DNA of 64,000 bases from JANQFM01 sp035471925. Its GTDB lineage: Bacteria; Acidobacteriota; UBA6911; RPQK01; DATIPO01. The translations under genes and the position numbers were made by a program. Below the pieces are notes generated by a model. That model was not told where the DNA came from, did no database searches, and was given only the letters and a program-made list of their open reading frames with translations. The stretch is from positions 1 through 64,000 of the forward strand of contig DATIPO010000327.1 in assembly GCA_035471925.1 (NCBI GenBank), read 5' to 3'. Of the stretch, positions 25,126 through 33,510 are shown piece by piece. How positions within the stretch are numbered: position 1 is the stretch's first letter; each line of letters begins with the position of its first letter.

Positions 25126-26289
25126 ATGCCGATCTATCACTCGCTGGGAGAGCTTCCCAGGAAACGCCACATCGCCTTTCGCAAGCCGCAAGGCGGACTC
25201 TATCCCGAAGAACTGGTGGGCAACAAGGGGTTCGTAGGACCCTCCTCGCTGGTCTACCATCTGCATCCGCCCACTCAGGTGGAGAAGGTCAGTCATCTGC
25301 GTCACATCGACTGGAGTTCGGAAGAGCAGCCCGAAGTGCGCCACCGCCACTTTCGCACGGCGGCGCTGAATTCCTCGGCCAGTCCCACGCTGGACCGGAT
25401 ACCGCTGCTTTTCAACAACGACGTGGCCTTAAGTTACGTGGAGCCGACCGAGAAGTCGGAGGATTTCTTCTACCGCAACGCTCAAGGCGACGAGGTGGTG
25501 TATGTCAGCGACGGCGAAGGACGCCTGGAAACGCCCATGGGCCACCTTTCCTTCAGCCAGGGAGACTACCTCGTCATTCCCCGCGGGATTCTGCATCGTT
25601 ACCGCATCGCCTCCGACGACACACGCTTTCTGGTCATCGAGAGCGCCGGCTACGTGCGCACGCCGCGCCGCTACCGCAACGAATTCGGACAAATGCTGGA
25701 GGGCGCGCCTTTCAGCGAGCGCGACATCCGCCGTCCCGATGACTTGCCCACACGTGACGAGAGCGGAGCCTTCCGGCTGGTTATCAAGAAGGGATCGGCA
25801 CTGACCGAAGTGATTCTCAAGCATCACCCCTTCGACCTGGTGGGGTGGGACGGCTACTACTATCCCTGGGCCTTCAACATCCACGACTTCGAGCCCAAGG
25901 TGGCGCGGGTTCATCTGCCGCCTCCCGTCCACCAGACCTTCGAAGGTGACGGGTTCGTGATCTGCTCCTTCTGTCCGCGGCCTTACGACTTCGATCCTGA
26001 GGCGGTTCCCGCTCCATACAACCATTCCAACGTCATGAGCGACGAGGTGCTTTACTACGCCTCGCCCGAGTTCATGAGCCGCAAGGGCATCGAGTACGGC
26101 TCGGTCACCCTCCATCCGGACGGCATCCCCCACGGTCCCCATCCGGGCAAGGCCGAGGAGTCGATGGGCATGAAGGAGACCAAGGAACTGGCCGTCATGC
26201 TCGACACCTTTCGTCCTCTCAAGGTCAGCCGCCGGGCCCTTCAAATCGAGGACCGCGAGTACCAGTATTCCTGGTTGGAAGGGTCATAA
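25126..26289 (+). CDS. hmgA: Homogentisate 1,2-dioxygenase
   Basis: 387 residues from the ATG at 25126, with GGAGG just upstream. The double-stranded beta-helix has the features of the family: an N-terminal cupin half (GDYLVIPRGILHRYRIASDD) and the C-terminal iron site with ligands in YNHSNVMSDEVLYYA (His and Glu) and LHPDGIPHGPHPG (His). It is shorter than the eukaryotic/Pseudomonas form (about 430-445), matching the shorter bacterial group. It opens the homogentisate ring to maleylacetoacetate. Maleylacetoacetate isomerase and fumarylacetoacetase genes are not in the window. Confidence 0.92.
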   Translation: MPIYHSLGELPRKRHIAFRKPQGGLYPEELVGNKGFVGPSSLVYHLHPPTQVEKVSHLRHIDWSSEEQPEVRHRHFRTAALNSSASPTLDRIPLLFNNDVALSYVEPTEKSEDFFYRNAQGDEVVYVSDGEGRLETPMGHLSFSQGDYLVIPRGILHRYRIASDDTRFLVIESAGYVRTPRRYRNEFGQMLEGAPFSERDIRRPDDLPTRDESGAFRLVIKKGSALTEVILKHHPFDLVGWDGYYYPWAFNIHDFEPKVARVHLPPPVHQTFEGDGFVICSFCPRPYDFDPEAVPAPYNHSNVMSDEVLYYASPEFMSRKGIEYGSVTLHPDGIPHGPHPGKAEESMGMKETKELAVMLDTFRPLKVSRRALQIEDREYQYSWLEGS

Positions 26290-26406
26290 ATCTGGCCTGG
26301 GGGCGGTTTTCCATCCCCACGGTGTCAGAAACAAGGCTTATGATGTCAACGGATGTTGCCGAATAGGGGTGTTGGAAGACGACTGTAAACGTAAGGAGAT
26401 CGCACC

Positions 26407-28233
26407 ATGGCAGGTACCCAGGCACTCAACGAGCGCTTGTCCCACGTCGCGGGACGCATCAGCCGCATCAGCGGGCAGTTGGACGCACTGCGCGACCAGC
26501 TTGACGAAAGCCGCGCCGAATTCGAGGAAGGCGGGCGGCCGGCTGCTGCTGCGGCCCCAGCGGCGCCTGGTCAACTGGAGCTGGAATACGTCAACGAGAC
26601 GCTGCGCAAGCTGCTCTACGGGGAAAGCCAGGAAGAGATCCTGGACATCTTTCTGGAAGAAGCCCAGAGCTTCGTCCAACGCGCCATCCTGTTCCTGCAG
26701 CGCGAAGGCAAGTATGTGACCTGGAAGAGCTACGGGTTCGATGCCGAGAGCATCCGCGACATCGAGTTGGACGATCCCTCTGACGCCATCGTCCGCTCGG
26801 CTCAGCAGCGCCAACTGATCTATCGCCGCGATCATCCCACCGATTCCATGCCTTGGCTGGCCGGCACCGGCAATCTGCCCCGGGCTACCTTCTGCGTCCC
26901 CTTGGTGTTCGAGAATTCCGTACCGGTCGTTTTCTACGGAGACTCCGATGATTCCATCGCCATCGATTCGTTGGAGTTGCTGACCCACCTGACGGTGCTG
27001 GTGCTCAAGAACAACTACCTGCAGCAGTTGGCAGCCGGAGCTCAGCCGACGGTCGTGGAAGCTCCACCCCAGGACGAGGCCCCTGCTGAAGAGGCCCCTG
27101 CTCACGAGGCGGGCGCTGAAGAAGCCGCCGAGGAGGCCTCAGTTGAGGAGCCCCCTGTTGAGGAGCCACCGCTGCAAGAACCCGCCCGTGAAGAACCGTC
27201 CGATGCCGGTGTGGCTGAGCATGCCGCCGTTGCCGAGTCGGTGGTTCCCGAGCCGCCCATGCCCGAAGCCGTCGAACCCGAAGCCGAGCCCGCGCCTCCG
27301 GAATTCACCGAGGAGAGGGTTGAGCAAGACGACTACCGAGAAGTGGCCGAAACCTCCTTCGAGCAAGCCTCCGAGGAACCTCAGCCTGATGCCGACGAGG
27401 TGACGGCTGCAGCCGTTGGAGTGGTTGAGGAGGAGGCCCAAGCCCAGGAAGCCGCACCCGAGGCGGAGGCCGATGATTTCGACTTCGAACTTCCTGAAGA
27501 GGAGGAAGTCAAGTTCGAGATCGACCTCGACACGACTCCCGAAGTCGAAGAAGTGATGGCTGAAGCCGCTCAGGACGCCGGTCAGGAGGCCGAGGCGGCT
27601 GTTGAGCAAGAGGAACCCCAAGAGGCCGAGGACGAGTTGGCCGCAGAGACCGTTGAAATCGAGCAGCCTTGGGCCCGCGGCGATGAAGCCGATGAGGAGC
27701 CCGAGGAGTTCCAGGAAGCCCGTCCCCCCGACGAGGACGATTTTCAGGCGGCCCCGGAGCCTGAGCCCGAGCGGGAACCCGAGGGTGAAGAGGCCGAGCA
27801 GCCCGAGGGCGTTTCCTTCGAGGTCCCGCCCGAGCCTCAATTCGAGCCCGAGTTCGAGCCCCAATTCGAATCTCAGGCTGAGGAGGCTGCCGAGCAGGAG
27901 GCTCAGCCCGAACCTGAATCCGAGCCTGAGCCGGTTTCCAGCCTTTCTTCGGAGGAGGAGAAGAAGGTCCATGACGACGCCCGCCGCTTCGCCCGTCTGC
28001 TGGTTTCAGAGATCAAGCTCTACAATGAGGAACAGGTCGAAAACGGACGCGTCAACGCCGATCTCTACGACCGTCTGACCCGCGACATCGACCGCAGCCG
28101 CGACATGTACAACAAGCGCGTCCACCCCGAGGTGGCCCGCAGCGTCGACTACTTTCACGAAGAAATGGTGCGCATCCTGGCCAAGGGCGACGAGTCATTG
28201 CTGGGCGACAGCTATCCCGGTCCGCAGCGTTGA
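26407..28233 (+). CDS. GAF-like protein with long Glu/Pro-rich linker and conserved C-terminal helix domain
   Basis: 608 residues with a TAAGGAG ribosome binding site. Parts: an N-terminal coiled coil (about 6-40), a GAF-like domain (about 60-205; EEILDIFLEEAQSFVQRAIL then RATFCVPLVFENSVPVVFYG), a very acidic, Glu/Pro/Ala-rich region (about 215-505) with no folded-domain signature, and a basic/helical C-terminal domain (about 510-608; DARRFARLLVSEIKLYNEEQ). The C-terminal block resembles a tail I associate with other acidobacterial proteins. GAF domains sense small molecules or mediate dimerisation; function here is unknown. The linker is tandem-like at both DNA and protein level and may vary in length between strains. 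Confidence 0.72.
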   Translation: MAGTQALNERLSHVAGRISRISGQLDALRDQLDESRAEFEEGGRPAAAAAPAAPGQLELEYVNETLRKLLYGESQEEILDIFLEEAQSFVQRAILFLQREGKYVTWKSYGFDAESIRDIELDDPSDAIVRSAQQRQLIYRRDHPTDSMPWLAGTGNLPRATFCVPLVFENSVPVVFYGDSDDSIAIDSLELLTHLTVLVLKNNYLQQLAAGAQPTVVEAPPQDEAPAEEAPAHEAGAEEAAEEASVEEPPVEEPPLQEPAREEPSDAGVAEHAAVAESVVPEPPMPEAVEPEAEPAPPEFTEERVEQDDYREVAETSFEQASEEPQPDADEVTAAAVGVVEEEAQAQEAAPEAEADDFDFELPEEEEVKFEIDLDTTPEVEEVMAEAAQDAGQEAEAAVEQEEPQEAEDELAAETVEIEQPWARGDEADEEPEEFQEARPPDEDDFQAAPEPEPEREPEGEEAEQPEGVSFEVPPEPQFEPEFEPQFESQAEEAAEQEAQPEPESEPEPVSSLSSEEEKKVHDDARRFARLLVSEIKLYNEEQVENGRVNADLYDRLTRDIDRSRDMYNKRVHPEVARSVDYFHEEMVRILAKGDESLLGDSYPGPQR

Positions 28234-28401
28234 GCCGGCGGGCAAACCATGCCCGCCATTGGCATTTCAAGGCAGGACGGCGGCCATCCCTGAGCCCTCC
28301 CATCGACGGCCCGAGCATGAGCAGCTTTGCGGCGTGCTCTCTGGTCTGGAAAGGCTCGCCTCCGCTTTGCGGCTGGTTGGGGGGAATGCCATAATCGGGC
28401 C

Positions 28402-29604
28402 GTGGAAAAAGATTTCAAATCAGCTCGGGTGAGCGCCAAAGCTGCTTCCTTTACGGAGTCGGTCATTCGTGAGATGACCCGTCTGGCGGCCCGGCACTCG
28501 GCTTTAAACCTAGCCCAGGGTTTCCCCAACTTCGCCGCTCCCCAGGAAATCAAAGACGCCGCCTGCCACGCCATCCAGCAGGACATCAACCAGTACGCCG
28601 TTACCTGGGGTGCGCCCCGATTCCGTCGGGCGCTGGCGGAAAAGTATCGCCGCTTCTACGACTGGGACATCGACCCCGACCGCCATATCACGGTGGCCTG
28701 CGGCGCAACCGAGTGCATGATCGCCGCCATCCTGGCGGTGGTGGATCCGGGCCAGAAAGTCCTGATCATCGAGCCCTTCTACGAAAACTATGGTCCCGAC
28801 ACCATTCTGGCCGGATCGACTCCTGTCTATCTGTCGCTCGATCCTCAACGCGGCTGGTCGCTCGATTTCGAGGAGATGGAAAGTGTGCTGCGGCGCGAGG
28901 CGGCTGAGGGAGAGGGCGTGCGGGCGCTGATTCTCAACACGCCCCATAATCCCACCGGCAAGGTCTTCTCGCGGCATGAGCTGGAGCGCATCGCCCAACT
29001 GGCCTGCGAGTATGATTTCTACGTCCTGACCGACGAGATCTACGAGCACATCGTCTACGACGGCCATGAGCATCTCCCGATTGCGCTGATGGACGGAATG
29101 GCCCAGCGCACCATCACCATCTCGGGCATGTCCAAGTCTTACAGCGTGACGGGATGGCGCGTCGGCACCATCATCGCGCCCCAAGATCTCTCTGGGGCCA
29201 TCCGCAAGGTCCATGACTTTCTGACGGTCGGCGCGGCTGCTCCTCTGCAGGAGGCGGGCGTGGCGGCCATGAATCTTCCTGATTCTTACTACCAGCAGTT
29301 GGCGACCGACTATCGGGAGCGGCGCGACTACCTGCTTCCGGCGCTGCGCCAGGCGGGATTCCGCTTCGAGGTGCCGGAAGGGGCCTACTACGTGATGACC
29401 GACATCAGCGGTCTGAGCGACTTGGAGGACGTGGCTTTCGTGCGCCGCATGATCACCGAGTTCCAGTTGGCCGCCGTCCCTGGAAGCAGTTTTTTCCACG
29501 ACAAGTCGCAGGGACGCCGCTATGTCCGCTTCGCCTTCTGCAAGACGCTTGACCTGCTTGAGGAGGCTTCCCGGCGCATCGCCAAGATCGGGGCTTCGGG
29601 GTAG
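28402..29604 (+). CDS. PLP-dependent class I/II aminotransferase
   Basis: 400 residues from the GTG at 28402; the frame extends to 28327 but the protein fold begins at SFTESVIREMTRLAARHSAL. Fold-type I motifs are present: substrate/PLP contacts NTPHNPTGKVFS (Asn) and FYVLTDEIYEH (Asp and Tyr), the Schiff-base Lys in ISGMSKSYSVTGWRVG, and the C-terminal Arg in RYVRFAFCKT. It groups with the aspartate/tyrosine/kynurenine-type aminotransferases. Given hppD and hmgA upstream, formation of 4-hydroxyphenylpyruvate from tyrosine is possible. polX follows after 10 bases on the same strand. Confidence 0.88.
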   Translation: MEKDFKSARVSAKAASFTESVIREMTRLAARHSALNLAQGFPNFAAPQEIKDAACHAIQQDINQYAVTWGAPRFRRALAEKYRRFYDWDIDPDRHITVACGATECMIAAILAVVDPGQKVLIIEPFYENYGPDTILAGSTPVYLSLDPQRGWSLDFEEMESVLRREAAEGEGVRALILNTPHNPTGKVFSRHELERIAQLACEYDFYVLTDEIYEHIVYDGHEHLPIALMDGMAQRTITISGMSKSYSVTGWRVGTIIAPQDLSGAIRKVHDFLTVGAAAPLQEAGVAAMNLPDSYYQQLATDYRERRDYLLPALRQAGFRFEVPEGAYYVMTDISGLSDLEDVAFVRRMITEFQLAAVPGSSFFHDKSQGRRYVRFAFCKTLDLLEEASRRIAKIGASG

Positions 29605-29614
29605 AATCGCGGCC

Positions 29615-31351
29615 ATGGAGAATCGCGACCTGGCCCAGATTTTCAAGGAGATTGCCGACCTGCTCGAAATCACCGGCGGCAACCCCTTCCGCATCCGCTC
29701 CTTCCGCCGGGCGGCCCAGGTGATCGACAACCTCAACTTCAGCGTCCAGCAGGCTCTGGAGAAAGGCCAGCGCGACAAGGTCGAGTCCATCAGCGGCATC
29801 GGCAAGGGCACTCTGGAACGCATCGACGAGATTATCGAGACGGGCGACAGCAAGGACCACCGCAAGCTGCTGGAGAAGGTTCCTGAGTCACTGCTGCCGA
29901 TGCTCAAGATTCAGAACCTGGGGCCCAAGAAGATCGCCCTTTTCTGGAAGGAACTGGGCATCACTGACCTCGACCAACTGGAGAAGGCCGCCGAACAAGG
30001 CAAACTGCGCGACCTGCCGCGCATGGGAGAGACCAGCGAGGCCAAGATCCTCAAAGCGGTACGCGAGCAACGGGACACCAACCAGCGCTTCCGCCTCGAC
30101 GACGGACGCGAGGTGAGCGACTCCGTCATCAGCTATCTCAAGAAGGAATGCGAGGTGATCCGGATCGCGGCCGCCGGCAGCGCCCGCCGCTGGAAGGAAA
30201 CGGTGGGCGACATCGACATCTTGGTCAGTTGCCGGGACGCCGGCCAGGTCATCGGCTGCTTCGTGGAGCATCCCGACGTCAAAGAGGTCCTGGCTCAGGG
30301 CGACACCAAGGCCTCGGTGGTTCTGCGGCGGGGACTGCAAGCCGACCTCAGGGTGCTGGAGGACCACAGTTTCGGGGCCGCCATGCAGTACTTCACCGGC
30401 TCCAAGGAACACAATGTCGTCCTGCGCGAGCGGGCCAAGCGGCGGGGCCTGAAGATCAACGAGTATGGACTGTTCCGCATTGAGGACGAGGAGAAGCTGG
30501 CCGGAAGCGAGGAAGACGAGATCTACCGTCAGCTTGGCCTCAAACCCATCCCTCCCGAGCTGCGTGAGAACCGCGGCGAGATCGAGGCGGCGGAAAAAGA
30601 CCAACTTCCCGCGCTGATCGAAGAAAAGGACATCCGCGGCGACCTGCACATGCACACCACCGCCTCGGACGGCCGCGACAGCATCCAGGCCATGGCCGAA
30701 GCCGGTTTAGAAAGAGGCTATGACTACGTGGCCATCACCGACCACAGCAAGGCGCTGGCCATGACCGGCGGACTCAATGAAGAAGAACTGCTGGAGCACT
30801 GCCAGGCTATCGATCAAGTCAACGACGAGATCAAAGGCATCCGCCTCCTCAAGGGTATCGAAGTCGATATTCTGACTGAGGGCGATCTCGACCTGAGCGA
30901 CGAGGTTCTCTCCCGGTTAGACGTGGTGGTGGCATCCGTCCACAGCCGTTTCAATTTGACCCGCGAGGAGATGACCCAGCGCATGTGCCGGGCCGCCAGT
31001 CATCCGCTGGTGAACATATTGGGCCACCCCACCGGACGGCTGCTGACCCGCCGCAAGAGCTACGATCTCGATATCGAAGACGTCATCAAAGCCTGCATCG
31101 ACAACCGCGTGGCCCTGGAAATCAACGCCCACCCGTCCCGGCTCGACCTGAGCGACGTGCACTGCCGCATGGCCCGCGACATGGGAGCTCTGATCAGCAT
31201 CAACTGCGACGCCCATGACGCCAACATGTTCCGCTACCTGACCTACGGCCTGCACACCGCCCGCCGCGGCTGGCTGACCGCCGCCGACGTCATCAACACA
31301 TACCCCTGGAGACGCCTGAAGAAGTTCCTCTCCAAGGACGAATACCGCTGA
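29615..31351 (+). CDS. polX: Bacterial family X DNA polymerase with PHP 3'-5' exonuclease domain
   Basis: 578 residues from ATG 29615, the family length. Domains: 8-kDa HhH lyase-like domain (about 1-90; NPFRIRSFRRAAQVIDNL), a second HhH (LKIQNLGPKKIALFW), the Pol X palm with catalytic Asp pair (GSARRWKETVGDIDILVSC) and the thumb (NVVLRERAKRRGLKINEYG), then a PHP domain with metal motifs DLHMHTTASDG, VAITDHSKALAMTGG, GIEVDILTEG, ILGHPTGRLL and INCDAHD. It fills short gaps in base-excision repair and end joining. Start chosen because it gives the family N-terminus MENRDLAQIFKEIADLLE. Confidence 0.96.
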   Translation: MENRDLAQIFKEIADLLEITGGNPFRIRSFRRAAQVIDNLNFSVQQALEKGQRDKVESISGIGKGTLERIDEIIETGDSKDHRKLLEKVPESLLPMLKIQNLGPKKIALFWKELGITDLDQLEKAAEQGKLRDLPRMGETSEAKILKAVREQRDTNQRFRLDDGREVSDSVISYLKKECEVIRIAAAGSARRWKETVGDIDILVSCRDAGQVIGCFVEHPDVKEVLAQGDTKASVVLRRGLQADLRVLEDHSFGAAMQYFTGSKEHNVVLRERAKRRGLKINEYGLFRIEDEEKLAGSEEDEIYRQLGLKPIPPELRENRGEIEAAEKDQLPALIEEKDIRGDLHMHTTASDGRDSIQAMAEAGLERGYDYVAITDHSKALAMTGGLNEEELLEHCQAIDQVNDEIKGIRLLKGIEVDILTEGDLDLSDEVLSRLDVVVASVHSRFNLTREEMTQRMCRAASHPLVNILGHPTGRLLTRRKSYDLDIEDVIKACIDNRVALEINAHPSRLDLSDVHCRMARDMGALISINCDAHDANMFRYLTYGLHTARRGWLTAADVINTYPWRRLKKFLSKDEYR

Positions 31352-31401
31352 GGCGAAGCCGATTCAGGCCACGTGAATGCCGCTATGCTGCCGACGGTCC
31401 A

Positions 31402-31463
31402 TTCCGGGACGTCCACGCCTAATCCGGGACTAAGCCCAATCCGGGATGTTCACCCCTAATCCG
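31402..31463. repeat. Short spaced repeats of AATCCGGG
   Basis: The word (C/T)AATCCGGG(A) or a one-base variant occurs four times, roughly every 15-20 bases, immediately beside the third hairpin of the repeat at 31463-31584. Copy 1 at 18976-19091 also has short direct repeats in the same relative place, suggesting they belong to the element's edge. Confidence 0.55.
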
Positions 31464-31584
31464 GGCTCGCTGAAGGCGAGCCATAAGCCAGCCCAGGGTC
31501 AGCCCCGGCGAGCGCAGCGAGCCGGAGGCGCCACCCTGGGTTTGGAGCCCCTTCTCCCAAAACGCTGTAAGCGTGAAATAAACC
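31463..31584 (-). repeat. Dispersed three-hairpin repeat, copy 2
   Basis: Read on the minus strand: ACGCT-TAC-AGCGT (31574-31562); CCCAGGGT (31540-31533) pairing with ACCCTGGG (31499-31492), with an inner palindromic GCGAGC/GCTCGC region; and GGCTCGC-CTTCA-GCGAGCC (31482-31464). The outer stem is identical to copy 1, while the first and third stems differ from copy 1 by paired C-G to G-C exchanges. It lies between polX and a CRTAC1 gene. Confidence 0.75.
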
Positions 31585-31669
31585 AGCCGGCTGGCGCATT
31601 GCTTTCGAATCCACGAACCCTGCTTGCGGGCTTGAATCTTGAGTTGGGTCAAGGTAGCTTAAGGGACCG

Positions 31670-33334
31670 ATGAAAACGAAGCTCTTGGCGCTGTGGGTTG
31701 TGTCGACGGCCACTCTGGCGGCTCAGCCCTGGCAGTTCGGCGATGCCACGGCTCAGGCGGGACTCGAAGGAGTGCGCGTGGTTTCGGGCACGCCGGAGAA
31801 GGAATTCCTGGTGGAGACCATGACGGGAGGCGTCTGCGTCCTCGACTACGACGGCGACGGGCGCCCCGACCTCTACTTCGCCAACGGGACCACGCGAGAG
31901 CACTGGAACCAGGGCAGCGGACCCAGCGGCATGTTGCTGCGCAACACGGGCGGCGTTTTCGAGGACGTCACCGAAAAAGCCGGAGTGCGCGACAGCTCCT
32001 GGAGCATGGGCTGTGTAGCCGCTGACTACGACGGCGACGGACGCGTCGATCTCTATGTCACCAACTTCGGGCCCAACCTGCTTTTCCGCAACCGCGGCGA
32101 CGGCACTTTCGAGGAAGTGGCCAAGAAAGCCGGCGTGGACGATGGGCTGTGGAGCACGGGAGCTGCTTTCGCCGACTATGACGGGGACGGCGACCTCGAC
32201 CTTTACCTGGCCAACTACGTCGATTTCGACTTCGACAAGCCCGCCGGCGACCCGCGATTCTGTGCCTTCCGCGGCGTCAGCGTGGCCTGCGGTCCCCGAG
32301 GACTCCCGGGGGCGCCCGACCGCCTTTTCCGCAACCGCGGCAACGGTACCTTCGAAGATGTCTCGTCCTCGGCGGGAATCGGTTCTTCCGACAAGCTCTA
32401 CGGGTTTCAGCCCGTCTTCAGCGATTTCGACATGGACGGCGACCTGGATGTCTTTGTAGCCAACGACTCGCGGCCCAACTTCCTGTGGAAGAACAACGGA
32501 GACGGAACCTTCAGCGACGAGGCCCTCTTCTCGGGCATCGCCTATAACCAGGAAGGACGGGAGCAGGCCTGCATGGGAGTGGACGTGGCCGACTACGATC
32601 AGGACGGCGATTTCGACATCTACTCCACCAACTTCTCCGACGACTATCACGTCCTCTACCGCAACGGCGGCGAGTTCTTCTTCGCCGATGCCACCTTCAA
32701 GGCCAAGATCGCCCAAAACACCTTTCAGTATCTGGGTTTCGGAGCCCTCTTCGCCGACTTCGACAACGACGGGCGCATGGACATCTTCGCCGCCAACGGC
32801 CACATCTATCCCGAAGTCGACAAGTTCAACCTGGGCAGCACCTACAAGCAGTCCAATCAGCTTTTCCGCGGCCTGGGATCAAACCGCTTCGAAGAACTCA
32901 GCTCCAAACTGGGCGCCGGACTGGCCTTGGTCAAGTCGAGTCGGGGAGCGGCGCTGCTCGACTACGACTCGGACGGCGATCTCGACCTTGTGGTTTCCAA
33001 CCTCGATGACCGCGTCGACCTGCTGCGCAACGACCTGGCAGACCAGAAGGCCTGGCTGCGGGTTTCCCTCAAGGGCGAAGGAGCCAACACCCAAGCCGTA
33101 GGGGCCAAGGTTACGGCGGTTTCCGGTTCCCAGCGCTGGCTTCAGGAAGTGCGGGCCGGATCCAGCTACCTGTCGGACAGCCAAAGGGTCCTGCACTTTG
33201 GTCTTGGCGACGTCGACAAGGTCGACCATGTGGAAGTCGTCTGGCCCTCGGGACGGAAACAGATCGTCAAGAACGTTCCCTTGCGGGCTCGGATCGTCCT
33301 CGCTCCTGACGGCTCCCTCCGACGCCTGCGCTGA
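31670..33334 (+). CDS. CRTAC1-type secreted protein (FG-GAP/VCBS repeats with ASPIC/UnbV domain)
   Basis: 554 residues. A signal peptide (about 1-18, ending LAAQPW) is followed by at least seven beta-propeller blades with calcium-binding DxDxDG loops, for example LDYDGDGRPDLYFANG, ADYDGDGRVDLYVTNFG, SDFDMDGDLDVFVANDS and ADFDNDGRMDIFAANGH. The C-terminal ASPIC/UnbV domain contains GAKVTAVSGSQRWLQEVRAG and HFGLGDVDKVDHVEVVWPSG. Such extracellular or periplasmic proteins are abundant in Acidobacteria and of unknown function. It shares architecture with the enediyne E4 protein at 56742-58691 but is not in that cluster. Confidence 0.88.
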   Translation: MKTKLLALWVVSTATLAAQPWQFGDATAQAGLEGVRVVSGTPEKEFLVETMTGGVCVLDYDGDGRPDLYFANGTTREHWNQGSGPSGMLLRNTGGVFEDVTEKAGVRDSSWSMGCVAADYDGDGRVDLYVTNFGPNLLFRNRGDGTFEEVAKKAGVDDGLWSTGAAFADYDGDGDLDLYLANYVDFDFDKPAGDPRFCAFRGVSVACGPRGLPGAPDRLFRNRGNGTFEDVSSSAGIGSSDKLYGFQPVFSDFDMDGDLDVFVANDSRPNFLWKNNGDGTFSDEALFSGIAYNQEGREQACMGVDVADYDQDGDFDIYSTNFSDDYHVLYRNGGEFFFADATFKAKIAQNTFQYLGFGALFADFDNDGRMDIFAANGHIYPEVDKFNLGSTYKQSNQLFRGLGSNRFEELSSKLGAGLALVKSSRGAALLDYDSDGDLDLVVSNLDDRVDLLRNDLADQKAWLRVSLKGEGANTQAVGAKVTAVSGSQRWLQEVRAGSSYLSDSQRVLHFGLGDVDKVDHVEVVWPSGRKQIVKNVPLRARIVLAPDGSLRRLR

Positions 33335-33510
33335 ATCAAGACCCACTTCGAAACCCCGCCAATCGAACCTCGAACGCACCAAGCCAGTATTGAACTTTTC
33401 ACCTCTTTCGATTGCGGTGAAGAGCTCGAAAGAAACGTCGCAATTGCCCGCCCACAGCGGCTTGCAGCGAGCTACGGCAAGTCTTTCGGACGTGTTAGAA
33501 TGGCGACGTT

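Larger units (their letters stand above)
31352..31669. other. Intergenic region holding a structured repeat
   Basis: 318 bases with no gene. It contains copy 2 of the three-hairpin repeat (minus orientation), flanked on one side by four copies of an AATCCGGGA-like word. The bases just before the next gene show no clear ribosome binding site. Confidence 0.6.

Noticed and set aside
26407..28233. GAF protein as a frameshift artefact because of its acidic repeats
   Set aside because: The frame is continuous with folded domains at both ends in the same frame, and codon use stays GC-rich at third positions through the linker.
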